This document shows, one piece after another, positions 41,343-52,642 of a stretch of 56,150 bases of DNA (positions are counted from its first letter, which is position 1; every line of letters begins with the position of its first letter). Source of the stretch: Paramacrobiotus metropolitanus (lineage: Eukaryota; Tardigrada; Eutardigrada; Parachela; Macrobiotidae); NCBI RefSeq assembly GCF_019649055.1, contig NW_026570536.1, positions 1 through 56,150 on the forward strand, given 5' to 3'. Position numbers and translations under genes: made by a program. The notes beneath the pieces are model-generated. The model saw only the letters and a program-made list of their open reading frames with translations. It did no database searches and was not told the origin of the DNA.

Positions 41343-41671
41343 TCATTTCAGTAAGGCAGTTCCCAAAACAGCTGCCAATACAGGTAGAACCGCAGGTAAG
41401 AATCCTCCGCGCTGTAATAAAATTTCCCTCTTGCTTCGTAAAGGATATTTTTGAGGGCAATCAGCTTTAATGGTCGACGCCAACGCTGACACACCTTTAG
41501 CTGATCGGTGGTAAGAGGCACTGAATTCTTTACCAAATTCAAACAAATTTCTTCAAAACAGCGAAGTTGTCGTTTCGAAATATTTTCCAAAAGAAAACGA
41601 CGCTGCTTGGGTTTCAGCGATCGCAGGGTAAGGAGAAACGGTGCAAAGTCTTTTAAAATCTGATCACACAT
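41343..41671 (-). pseudogene. Small conserved Polinton protein with hydrophobic C-terminus
   Basis: A helical N-terminal part (TLRSLKPKQRRFLLENI, CFEEICLNLV, PLTTDQLKVCQRWRRPLKLI) is followed by a one-base shift near 41,435. In the other frame the protein ends QRGGFLPAVLPVLAAVLGTAL, a hydrophobic tail that may be membrane-active. Proteins of this pattern, ending in a Gly-Gly-Phe-Leu hydrophobic tail, are common in animal Polintons. Their role is not known. Confidence 0.6.
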
Positions 41672-41709
41672 TCTTGGGCAAGGTTGTCGTATGTGGATTA
41701 ATGTAAATT

Positions 41710-42352
41710 TTAGTCAACTCTCCCGGTAATATTGCTGAACAGAATCCTTAAATAGGCAGGTGTGTCCGGTTTCATATCCAGAATGAGAGGTTGAAATGGC
41801 CGACTTCCTCGTAAGCTCCGCTGAGATGTTTTAAACCAGTCTGCCTTTCTAGAATCTTGATTTGGTTCACATCACGATTATTTTTGAACAGTATAAGATA
41901 TTGTGCATTAAGATGCACGTCTCATAGCAGACCCTTGTTTATATAGGTTATTGAATAATAGAAATACACAAAGCCGTTTATGGTGTACTTTTTTGAGTGA
42001 AGTTTAGCCAAATGCTCATTTTTCACCAAACCACTTGCCACGTCATCCAGTATCAACAAAATATTTTGTTTACCATCAAAATAATTTTCATCCTCCACAA
42101 TTTGTTGAATATTTTTGTCAGTTCAATCCAAGGGACTTTGCGCTGAAGCACTTCGTAGGCTGGCTGCATTTCTCCGTACACCAAAATAATTCGTCCAAAT
42201 GGTTGGTCAAATAATTTATCGCGCTCCATAATTAATTTTGACACATATGTCGTTTTCCCCGAAGTCGTTGGCCCCACAACAAGGACTGAAGCGGGTAGTC
42301 GGAATCTCAAATCAGCTGTCGTGCGCGGATACCTATTTAAGTCCATTTCCAA
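41710..42352 (-). pseudogene. Polinton genome-packaging ATPase (A32/FtsK-like)
   Basis: Starts at 42352. The Walker A loop is GPTTSGKTT, and the Walker B strand (ILLILDDV) appears near 42,040-42,060 after a one-base shift near 42,100. The expected central segment is shortened or shifted. The C-terminal part (FKN, then NRDVNQIKILERQTGL) resumes near 41,880. Several shifts. In relatives this ATPase pumps DNA into the particle. It lies divergent to the plus-strand ORF at 42,387, with only 34 bases between. Confidence 0.85.
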
Positions 42353-42386
42353 AGGGCGGAGCTATTGCTAGCGTACCGATAACAGA

Positions 42387-42841
42387 ATGGAGACTTCAAA
42401 GCGGAGGGTTGTCTTAGATATTGATTGGTTTATCGCTGGCTCCCAACGGCTTATAAAACAGCTGGCATTTTGTGATTGCCCAACTAGTGTTAGCAGGTGC
42501 TACACATTCACCATTCCATCCCACTTTAATCCTTACCGCGTTGAATTTAGGAGCCAATCGCGTCACTCACACGGACTTGTCTGGCATAATCGTGGAGACT
42601 ATTTATACTTGGACATCGCCAGGGCGATTCAGGATATGCTGGAGCTTATTGGTGAACGACCTGCGCGTTTGACGTTTTTGTAAAGTTGGAAAAGCAAAAG
42701 ATTTTGGAAAATTATTTGCCTGAAGTGTTTAATCTTGAAGACATTGGGTGCCCGAAGTTTAAGGAGCTTACTTCATTACCACAAACAACGCTTTCAAAAG
42801 CGGAGACATTTGCAAATTGGCTGAATGGCGAAAATAACTAA
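42387..42841 (+). pseudogene. Nuclease-like protein B of the Polinton, paralogue of protein A
   Basis: Opens with an acidic beta strand (RRVVLDIDWFIAGSQRLIKQ). A conserved-looking YTFTIPSHFNPYR step follows. After a one-base shift near 42,681 comes FNLEDIGCPKF and a C-terminal helix (KAETFANWLN). The same order and the NL(E/D)xxGCP(K/R)F signature occur in protein A at 33,813 on the other strand. At about 150 residues it is much shorter. Its stop overlaps the start of the TBP-like ORF by 17 bases, a virus-like arrangement. The shift may be decay or assembly error. An exonuclease-like fold is suspected only. Confidence 0.55.
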
Positions 42842-43427
42842 CGTTGTTGCAACTGCTGACCTTGGCTGCGCAATTGACTTACCCAGCTTATCCGAACGCG
42901 CTCCGCTTGCTCATTATGCACCACATAAATTTTCCGGGCTTCTTCTCCGTTCCATTCGTCCTTACAAATCGCACTGCCAAGTGTACCGCAACGGCAAGAT
43001 CACAGTTAATGGTGCAAAGTCCATCAGTGATGCTCTCGCGTTATTGGATCACTATTACCGGAAACTGCAAAATACGGCTATCAAAAGCATCGTTAAAGAA
43101 TCCAAGAATTGTTAACATTGTCGCCACTTTCAATTTTGGGAAATTTCTTAGTTTAGAGAAATTATACAACTCAATAAGAGCAAAAGCTGATGCCATGTTT
43201 GAACCTGAAATATTTCCCGGCCATGCGAGTCCGGCTTTCAAGGTTGTACGGCGATGATTTTCCATTCTGGAAAAATTAATTTATTAGGTGCAAAAGATGC
43301 TGATACTCTTCATACTGCTGAAAACAGAATTGCGCCTGTTATTAGGAACCTAAATGCAGCAGTAAATAAAATTACAAAAAAAAGCTATCGTTGCATATTT
43401 CTGTTACCTGGCATTACAAAGCATTAG
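42825..43427 (+). pseudogene. TATA-binding-protein-like protein encoded by the Polinton
   Basis: Two imperfect repeats of the TBP saddle are visible. Repeat 1 (42825-43075) has TNVVATADLGCAIDL, YAPHKFSGLLLR and YRNGKITVNGAKS. Repeat 2 (43095-43400) has RIVNIVATFNFGKF, FEPEIFPG and MIFHSGKINLLGAKDA. Order, spacing and the two GAK turns match TBP, whose core is about 180 residues. Here start and stop are in the same phase 200 codons apart. Two compensating shifts (about 43,090 and 43,245) put repeat 2 partly in another frame. Of the intercalating Phe positions, the KF and IF ones are kept and one is Tyr (VYRNGK). In eukaryotes, archaea and some giant viruses TBP positions RNA polymerase at promoters. 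A promoter-selecting role here is inference. Confidence 0.85.
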
Positions 43428-44726
43428 TGCTAAATTTATTAAGAAATGTAAAGAACGTTTACCCTTAAAAGTATCTGGTACATACTACATATACAGTGCA
43501 ATACTGTACAATACATTACTCATTAATTATGATAATTAGATTTTATTACGAAATGTATTTTTTTGTTATAAAGCATTGAGCAAACATACAAGCATATAAT
43601 AATAATTTTTGTAATCAGGAAACTGCGGAATCAACAAATTACGCCATACCGTTGACAAGGTGGAAAAATTCTTTGAGAAGTTCAGGCCAACTTTTCCCAC
43701 TCAAACCCTCGTAGTTTATAGCAGCCCCGAAACTATGTACACATGACAAATACAGCATGGGTTACAACGTAATATAAACTAAAACACTTGCTTCACTTAC
43801 TTCGTGTACAAGAAATTCATAAATTCTGCAATTAGATAATCGTTAACAGAAACGTGGCTTTGGCTCCAGTGGAAAAAAATTTTGCAACGACCCTGGCGGA
43901 CTTTTTCCAGTTGATCTGCACGCACGCATAAGCATGCACGCAGTAGACTGCAAATAATTGTCAAAATTGATTACACACTACAGGCATAATGTACAGTAAT
44001 AAAGAAGATAATATTCCATCGTACCTGTTAGTTTCCATGATTATATATGTATAAATAAATTGAGAATAGAGCAGCTAGTAATATCCACTGAAAAGTAATT
44101 ATATTTCACTTACTATGCGTTGAAAGGCTTTGACGAGCCAGATGCGTTAAAGTGCTCCTCCATAGTGTAAAAGAATGTAAACAACTTGTTGAATCAAGCA
44201 GTGAAAGTAAACCAATATAACTGTACAGTGTACAGTAGTATCCATATAGTACAGTACCATCCATCCATCCGTACAGTACTCCAACCATTGGGCGCATGTC
44301 AAGTTTCACAATTATATATAAGCCGTGCACAATCCAGTTAAGCAATTAAACTACTCGATAAGTTGACAAATAATTTGTATATTATAAGTGCGCAGCATTA
44401 CTATAAGTGTTTTCAATCAATAAGAGACGCGCATGGTATGCAGCACCATCGCTGACGAGCCAGTTGCGCTAATGTGCCAATGCCGCTCCATGCGGTAAAG
44501 AATGTAAACAACCACTTGCACGCGTGCAACACGGCTGCACAGGTAGCTGCATCTGGGCTGCGAGCATCCTTGAGGTATGCACAGCAGATGCACCAGCGTG
44601 TGTGTGTGATTATCAGTAAGTGAGTAAATTAGTTAGTGTACTTCTATACGTGTACATATGCAGTAATCATATGCTGCAGTTGTGCTGAATCATATGCTGC
44701 AGTTGGGAGCTGCAAGTACAAAAAGC
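43428..44726. other. Noncoding right flank of the Polinton with subterminal repeats
   Basis: No gene recognised. Two imperfect direct repeats (44131-44188 and 44453-44512) share TGACGAGCCA, TGCG, CTCCAT and AAGAATGTAAACAAC. Short TACAGTAC motifs recur (44,227, 44,255, 44,271). The stretch is AT-rich and may hold origin or packaging signals, but none can be shown. Confidence 0.45.
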
Positions 44727-44825
44727 ACAACCGAATTGTAACTAGAAAGTCCAGCTCCCAACTCCAGTTTATGACGTAACCGACGCCATCTTATGTTTAT
44801 ACAGTATACTGTTTCTTCTAGTGCT
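44727..44825 (-). repeat. Polinton right terminal inverted repeat
   Basis: Mirror of the left repeat, ending CTTCTAGTGCT on the plus strand. Just inside is a tandem duplication of AATCATATGCTGCAGTTG (44,665-44,706). The same fold-back potential seen at the left end recurs here (CAGTTGGGAGCTG and CAGCTCCCAACT). Confidence 0.85.
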
Positions 44826-45618
44826 GTCCGTAATTATTAAACTGTTGTAAAGTAACACCGTACTGTACGTGATATTGCAAAAATTTCACATTGGGCGCAT
44901 TTCACAATTTCACATTTCATTTCATTAGTTTTTTTATGGGTATTAAACTCTCGTACAAGCGCTGTGTACTCTCGAGTCTCGACCCACGATCATGTGATCA
45001 ACAATAACTGAAGTACTGTATTTATTTACGTAATTATTGTTATTAATTGGCACTTAGATACAAAATATTATTACCCTAACGGGAATATTGGAGCCAATGT
45101 ATGCGTACAGCGTACTCACCACAAATAATTACTAATGCTTATACTATTCTGCAGTATTTATCACAAGCGATGCGCTGCGTGATTGTCGCTTGAAGCCTCC
45201 AGTTCTTGACGTACTCCCTGCATTTATTCAACAAAATGCCAGTTGCCAGAAGAAAATCACGTATAATCTGTTGGTCATGATGTGATTGAGTGATCAAAAA
45301 TCAGCAAGAACGACAGCCTCCGTGCGCCAACCATGGAACTATGGAGTTCTCGATGGGCGATACGATAGTGCGATATACGCCTTCATCGCATGATTAATGG
45401 GAGGGAAGCGTCTATATCACACAGCATTTGTTCATGCTGGGATCACCGTGGGAGCGTTGTTCCTCCTAAATCTGAAAGGTCATAAGCCCTCCATAGATCT
45501 CAGGACCTGCATTTCTTGGCAATGTCCAAGGCAAAACTTCGTTAAAAAGTTTTAAGTAACAGTGAGCCATAATAATGACGGCCAAGACGGTGTCCGATTT
45601 TGAACAATATTTTGACAG
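44826..45618. other. Spacer between Polinton and the three-finger gene cluster
   Basis: Nothing certain. The signal-peptide exon expected for copy A should lie here or beyond the Polinton, and I did not find a convincing one. One AAAGGTCA occurs near 45,476. Confidence 0.4.
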
Positions 45619-47700
45619 GCTGCCAATCGTTTTCGTGCTACGCATGTGACGAGAACAAGGACCCCGCTAATTGTCAGAATCCCCCCAAAGATGTTCCTAA
45701 GGAATTGATGACATGTAAGGAAAACGTTGTCACCTGCGTCATCAGCACAGGATTGCGGAACAGAACGAATAAGGAAACTGGCGTGTCTTCGTATGGTGTG
45801 TAAACTACCGGCCACTTTCGACACTCTTAACCTTTTTGCTGTTTTATGCTCAATAATAAATAATAATCACTGCATTTTTGCGAAAAGATTTTTTATTTCA
45901 ACAAAAATCAAGACAAGCTGAATTTTAATTATTAAATTTTATAAGCTGAATATTTTGTTGATAAGACAGACGATCTATCGTTTCTTCCAGTGCAGTAATA
46001 AAATTTTAATTTATATGCAATGAGAAAATAAAAATAAGAAAAATCAAATTATACAGCGGTAATTCACCCTGACACAATTTTTTTACTAATTTTTGAAAAC
46101 TACAGATATAACTACCAAAATATGCCAAATGACTGAATACTCGTAATTGCTGTTATTTTATGCAGTACCTATAATGACGCGGCGATGCTCGAGGGATTAC
46201 GAAGGCAAAGACGACCTCACTGCGTTCAACGCTGACGCCAAAGGTCAGCCGATGATCTGTTACATTCTGAATCGGCTGACCTTCGTGGACCGGCGCTGCG
46301 TATGCATCACGGAAAAATGCAACAGTAAAATTTGGGACGAGCTCATGGTCCTGCCAACTTTTAAGGTAACACTGAAACAAAGATTTTGTTTCCACAGTTT
46401 TTCCGTCAGTGTTGACGACGCAATTCAAGACCAAAGACAGTGGGTGCTTTGTTTTATCGTATATGACGCAAACAGACGCGTTTCTTTTCCAATTTGGTGG
46501 CTGCGATTTTGTTGTGTTCCTTTTCGCATGCTGCTTGTAGATATTATACTGGTTCGTTGAACCACGGACCGACTGGTCAGCTTTCACAATTTTTAATTGA
46601 TACATTGTGTGCTGGAACTCTGCAGGAACCCCGTACGGAAGGCGACACTCCTCAAATTCAGCCGCTGGGCAATATGTCGTTGGACAAGGTGGCGGAGGCC
46701 GCTGCCGCCTGGACACCACCTCCCGACGCTACCACTCCGGGTCCAATCACACCCTCTCCTGACATGACCACCGCCAATGAAAACATGACGGTTAGCGACA
46801 ACGCCAATGCAACGACTGACGCGAGCGGTGACATTAATGCTGCGAATGCTGGCGGTAATATAAATAATTCTCTCGGTTATGGTGAGACAAAACGTCTTAA
46901 TTTAAATTAAAATCAAAGTGACCGAAAAGATGAGTATATTCATAATTTCGTTCAGGAACAAATTAAAAATTCGTATAAGCGAATTTTGAAGGCAATAATT
47001 TGAAAACAAGCTGGAACTGCGCTCCGGTAAAAAAGGCGCTTCAAATTCGGACTTATCTATAAGTTAACAATAATCAGCTCGCTTTTTTGCGAAATTTGAA
47101 GCGGTAACAGTGAGGAATATCTCTTGATAACTGAATTTATTTTTGCGAATGAAACTTTTTACAATAAACTGTTTAATGTAAAAATTTTTGAAAAAGCTTT
47201 ATCCGGACATGGAACTTATTGTTTAGATAAAGTTAATGCAATGTATTGTTTTTGCAACAGGTGGATCTAACGCGGGATTAATTGCGGGACTAGCAGTTGG
47301 AGGGGTCAGTATATGTATATGTAAACAGTAAACACCTCGATATATTAACTGCCAAAAAAATTGCAGTATTACTAATTACTGCAGTACGGTTTTGTTATAA
47401 TAACCAGAACGAACGTTATAATCAGGTTTAATCGTTTACTGAGTGTGACATTTTTATCCGGCAAGATAACTGCCGAATTCCGGGCTGTTGAAGTATAAGA
47501 CTATATAACCTTTATGGGCAGGAACGGTTACCTGAAGCAAATTGCGTTTTATTGTGTAGTTGTGTTTGGCGGGTTTGGCTGGTGGCTTGTTGTGGTGGTT
47601 TAAATTCCGGAAGCCGAAGAAAAAGAAGAAGAGTGGCGACAGCGGTGGGAGCGATAATAGCGGGGAAACAGATGCTAGTGGCGGCGACGATGACGATTAA
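45619..47700 (+). CDS. Three-finger (Ly6/uPAR-like) membrane protein, copy A; exons 2-6
   Basis: Five exons join with consistent phases: 45619-45795, 46166-46365, 46626-46881, 47261-47304 and 47560-47700. Exons 2-3 encode a Cys-rich three-finger domain (CYACDEN, RRCSRDYEG and the closing RRCVCITEKCN). Exon 4 is a Thr/Pro/Asn-rich, probably glycosylated stalk. Exons 5-6 form a small-residue transmembrane helix (GLIAGLAVGG then LAGLAGGLLWWFKF). The tail is Lys-rich (KPKKKKKSG) then acidic (DDDD). Ly6 proteins are usually GPI-anchored. This family has a helix instead. A first, signal-peptide exon is missing or lies upstream, possibly displaced by the Polinton. The exon 5 donor is GTCAGT. The coding region is otherwise intact. 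Confidence 0.8.
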
Positions 47701-49092
47701 AATACTGTCAACGAGCGTTAACACTGTCCCTGAACTCTCGTATTTCCGCATGCCCTTTCTTGTGGTGGTGACCGCAAGCCATGTGACGGTAATCATGAAG
47801 AATGTGCATTTTTAATAAATGTCATTTCATTGCACTCTGATTATCAGCTTACACAACATCAGTTAGCGCTGCACCGGTTCGATGAAGTCATGGTTTATGC
47901 GCAGATTGTGCACCATTCATGTGCATGCACATACTGCATCAACATCAAGCAGGGTGTGTAATGGGCGCGGCATTTTCCGTGAACTACACTGTGGGGCACT
48001 TTTCATCCACCGCTACAGTATGCAATGCTAAAAAAATAGATAATCTAATCGAGCCGATTCACGAAATAAGGCAAAAATTTCGGTTACCATCGTTTTTGTG
48101 AGCGCAACTCAGTAAGCACTGCCAGTGATTGTAGCGATGACAATTTCAGTTAGCGAGACTGCCAGCTGGGCCTTGGCTTATGTCAATGAAGAGCCAGAAT
48201 CGGTGGCAGTACGGTAACAAAGCTCCACACGCAACCTTTCGAAATACGAACTTTGGCAAGCCCTCTTTCGTACATAAATCAGCGCTTAGCCTACACGGTA
48301 TTATGGCTATTACGACTGCGTAAGACTAGGGGCGACCGCTACAGCACTCCCGAAATTTTATATGCATGGTAATGAAAATGAGTGTTAACTTATTTAGCAA
48401 ATTAATTAAGAAAGTCAATTGATTTTTTATTTAAATAAACCTGCACATACTGTACAAATAAATCAGTGCTATAATGTACCATAAAAATTTAATAATTACA
48501 CAGGTATCTAAGTAAATACGAGTAATTAAGCAAACAGTGCGCTGTATTCGAAAATGAATGTTGCCGGGCGCTCAACGATCATCGCTGGTGCCAGAAAAAG
48601 TGCAAGCATTTTAGGTACATCCTTCTCAGCAAGCAGGTATATACAGTGTGTATTGTACTTACTGTGACATCAGCGAACTATAATAATTATTGTATTGCCC
48701 AGTAATTCGTAATATTTTTATCACATATGTGGAAGCTGTTTTACTCGAACTTGTTTGATCTTCAAATCGTATTCCATGCACTTTGTTGAAAATCATGCAG
48801 TACCTTATGAGCAACAGAAGGCATCAGAACCGCCCTTTTTTTGGATCTTGTCCGGACTATATTAAGGCAGAATATTCTGTAATCTGTATTATGCGGAAAA
48901 TCGTGTGCTCGAATCATTAAAATCTTTTCGTGAATGATGAATGGCGAAGAAACAATAATTTATGATATAAGCCAAGGTCTCTATTTCACGCACTTGCGCT
49001 CTAATGTAACGTAAAAGCCTATGTTCCTTTTTGATTTATAATCGCTGCTGCAACAGTTTTTCGAGAATCTGTAATAATTATTACAAAGTATT
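47701..49092. other. Intergenic spacer between copies A and B
   Basis: AT-rich with no recognised gene or transposon ends. Confidence 0.45.
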
Positions 49093-52000
49093 ATGAAGGC
49101 AACAAGTGGTGTTCTACCTGAGTACCTGCTGACTGCGATTACTGCCGGAGTTTGGCCATTTTTCCTGCTTATGCCAGGTGAAAAGTATTTAAAATAGAGC
49201 TGATTCTTTTCTCGTTCATGTACATACATATTTTAAAGCGTTCACTGCATTTTATTACGTACTTCAGAATTTCGCCAAGGTAATTCTGAGTTTTTATACT
49301 GCATTTAAACATACAGTTTACAAAAAAATTTTATAATTTTATCATGGCATTTTTTTTGAAAAAAGCATCGATTGAAAGAAAAAATTTTCAAATGTTTGTG
49401 TTTTTGTTGTTGTGCTCGTATAATTACGTACATTTGTAACCGACGAAAGTCGGACGATCGAATGTTGCAATGGACGGCATTTTGGGTTCATTAAGCCGAC
49501 TGAAACACAATGGGAAAAAATTCCCTTACAAAGTTCTGGCAGAGCAAATTTTGTTTTGTCTTTTCGATCTACGTTTGCGTGCTCAGAGCCAGAAACTTTG
49601 GTGACCAAAGTTTGGTCGCATACGAATTATGGCCGCACTGCTTTTATTATTAATCAAAAATCAGTGCGGTGTCGGAGAGAATCGAAGCCATTTATTTTGG
49701 CAGCTGGACATGTAATCGTGTTTTTCCAAGAGTAGAAGTATATCTAATGCGGAAGATGTAAGCCGACCTAAATATACGGCCATTATTCGTGGGCCGATCA
49801 AAGTGCCCGCGGCTCGAAAACATTCAGCACATTTTAGCCGCAAACGGCAACGCCGAAAACGTTTGGTAGGAAAACCTGCGGTGAACGTTTTGTAGCCCTT
49901 TTCGTTTTCGGACATATTAGTCGGCTTGCCAGTTTAGATGCCCGCCAAACTATTGGTATTGCTCTTGCGGATGTTTTGGTCGGTTACATATTATGATTTC
50001 ATTGTCAGATGTATTTATGGTATATCACAGTACACCATGCATTTTATGGTGTAGTACAGACTACAGAGTACAGCTTTAAAAGTTTTGCGTTTATTTTATG
50101 ATCTTATGTTTCAGGTTTTAGCGCACTGAAATGCTCGTTTTGTCCGCAGAACACAGGTCCAAAGTTATGCCTGGATCCCAGTCTTGACACTGTAGCTACC
50201 TGTCCGCCTAACCAACAAACCTGCGTGGTTGTTTCTGGATACAGAGCTCGACCGAATTCCACGGACAAAAATGCACTGGGTAATCAGCATAATGAGCATA
50301 GTAAATATTAATGTGACATTCTATCAAATCAGTTAGACTTTAACTGCAAGCAAGTACAGGAACAAAATGGTCGTATACTCTCTTATCCACATTCAGTACT
50401 CGTACCGTCGTACGCATGCAGCGCGGCTCTCGTACAATTCACTACTATCCGGCTCTCTTACACTACACTGCGCCACATGCGTACCAATACGTAACTGGAT
50501 ATGGGATTATGCGACCATTAATAATTTTAGTCTTGCACTGTAGTTCAGGTTCTATGCTGCATACTAACTTTTTATACTCTAGTGCCGACAATGTATCGAC
50601 AGTGTTCTGGACCTCCGTTTATACAAGGTGACGCGGAGAAATGGGCTGTGGTGCAGAGTAAAGGGAAGAAACTTCTCTGCTTTTTAATGGAACGCTCGGA
50701 CTTCGGAGTAGACCCCACCTTGCCCGGGGTGCCGACAACACGTCGCTGTATCTGCGGCCATGATAGCTGCAACACCATGACGTGGGACGAAGTGATGACG
50801 CAGTTTACCATGCCGGTACGGGTATTTAACAGCGTACTATTGGTCGGTTGTAGACTTAGAGTGGGTACAAGAGCGGATACCGTTAGCAGATGCGAGGGAA
50901 AATGGTCGTATACTCTCTTAATGGAGTTTGTGTACGTAAAACCTAATCGCAAGGATACTTCACTGAAACAGCTGGACCTTCATACCCAACCGTACAGGGC
51001 CATCGCTACAGTTCACAAAAGGCTATCTAGCGGATATAGTTGGGTTCGTTGTACAAAATTTGTGCAGTAGTCGTACGTACGTGCACGGGAGTTTCCGATC
51101 TCGCGCTCTCCCTCACACAGTTTGTCTTATTTTGTGACATTCTGCAGCCGAGTGATTTGGCCTGCTATCCACATTCCAAACTGCACGCGATGTCAGTTCT
51201 TCACCAGTTCCTTATCAAGAGAATGACATTGTATATAAAAGGGGCTGACGGTTGCTTAGCTCATCACTCCCTGTACTTCCTGCCGTCAGCCGACTGGAGG
51301 TTACGTTGTGGCTAAATATGGTGCTTATGTACCGCGCCTCATTTGACCGCATGCATTGCCGCAACGCCATGCTAATACTGGTGTAACCCCTAGAGTACAG
51401 TCCTGCCTGCACATACTTTGGAGAGGGTGTTTTAAAATCCGTTCCCGCACACTCTGCAGGGTGTAAAATCATTTTACCTACAGTTTTACTTCAAATTTCT
51501 TAATCTCGCCCCGGTTTTGTGCAAGCTAGCGTTTAAAGAAGATATGAGACGATGGTTTAGAATGGTGTAAAACGTTCGATCATGAACTAGGTTGTTTCAC
51601 ATAGGTGAACTTCACAGCGGCTGACGTACCCAAACAAGACGTTCTGGGAAACAATGCCCTCACGGATGTTTTAGCGAAGCTCAATGCTTCCGATGTCGCT
51701 CCTCCGGGTGCCGGCATCAGTGCCGCACCAGCGGGCACGGAAGGTCCTGTTGCGGCCGTCACTTCGGCACTAGCTGCAAACGATAGCAGCCTGAATGGAA
51801 ACGATACCAGTTCCGCTGGCCCAGCTGCAGGTAATGTCCAGCATGGTTCCCATAAGAGGGCTGCTATACCTCACAGCCAGGAGATTTAGATTTAATTATG
51901 GCATCACAAGGCCAAAAAAATGTAACATGACAAAGTTTTTTGATACTTCGATGTTTCCTGATACTTCGATGCATTCAGCACACTTTCACAGTGTGAATTC

Positions 52001-52642
52001 GTGTACCACCGGAGACACGGTGTTCTCGGCGATGTCCCACATTACCCGTAGGAAAATTACAATACCCGTAGTCTGTATTGTGAAAATGTTCGGAATGCGA
52101 AATGGGCCGAAACGTCGAAAGACGCAAACATTTTCTTATTATTACTATTTTTAATCATTTGCTTCCCCAAATTCGATGGGATCGTTCGCGTTATTTTTCT
52201 TGAAGGTGCACACCGAGTACGGTAGGTAGTTGTTCGTTATCAAACAAAAAATGTGTTAGTTGTATTAGCCTAACTGTCGCTAAGTGTACTAATGGGTTTT
52301 CAGCAAGCGGCGGATCAAACATGGGATTGATAGCTGGAGCAGTTGGTGGAGTGGTAAGGAGAGAATTGCGCCGATGGTTGCGACTATCATTTAAACCAGT
52401 GCATTTCGTTTCGTTAACAGATTGCTTTGGCTGCGCTGGCCGGCGGACTATATTACTGGTTTAAAATCCGCAAGCGGAAAGATAGTACTGGTGGCGACAG
52501 CGGAACAGCGGAAGGAGCGGTGGCAAGAGCGGCAACAGTGGAGGCACTGCGGCAAGCGAGGACGATGACGATTAAGGGACACGGTCTTGTGGTCTTTTCT
52601 CTTAATTGGAAACAGCGATTTAGTACGTCAGTGTATTGTTAA
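49093..52642 (+). CDS. Three-finger membrane protein, copy B; six exons
   Basis: Exons: 49093-49177 (signal peptide, LLTAITAGVWPFFLLMPG, phase 1), 50115-50279, 50583-50815, 51605-51830, 52304-52353 and 52421-52642. The three-finger domain has CSFCPQN, YRQCSGP and RRCICGHDSCN. The stalk is Ala/Ser/Asn-rich. The membrane helix spans exons 5-6 (GLIAGAVGGV and LAALAGGLYYWFKIRKRK). All splice phases match copy A. Around 52,500 a one-base shift replaces the acidic DDDD tail seen in copy A by a basic tail running to 52642. In the alternative phase the ancestral acidic end stops at 52575. It is presumably a surface receptor or ligand-binding protein. Confidence 0.82.

Larger units (their letters stand above)
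28942..44825. mobile_element. Polinton/Maverick element, complete length (15.9 kb)
   Basis: Inverted repeats of about 100 bases mark both ends. Both begin with AG, as is usual for Polintons (AGTGCTAGAAG at left, AGCACTAGAAG in reverse at right). Between them lies the full Polinton set: polB, adenain-like protease, double-jelly-roll major capsid, penton, retroviral-type integrase and A32/FtsK-type ATPase, all on the minus strand. A plus-strand nuclease-like ORF and a TBP-like ORF lie at the right end. I could not find a clean 6-bp target duplication (TCTGTA versus GTCCGT). Many genes carry frameshifts, and one is split by a hAT MITE, so the copy is probably inactive. Confidence 0.92.

Noticed and set aside
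28942-44825. Clean 6-bp target duplication for the Polinton
   Set aside because: The bases next to the ends (TCTGTA and GTCCGT) do not match well enough to claim it.
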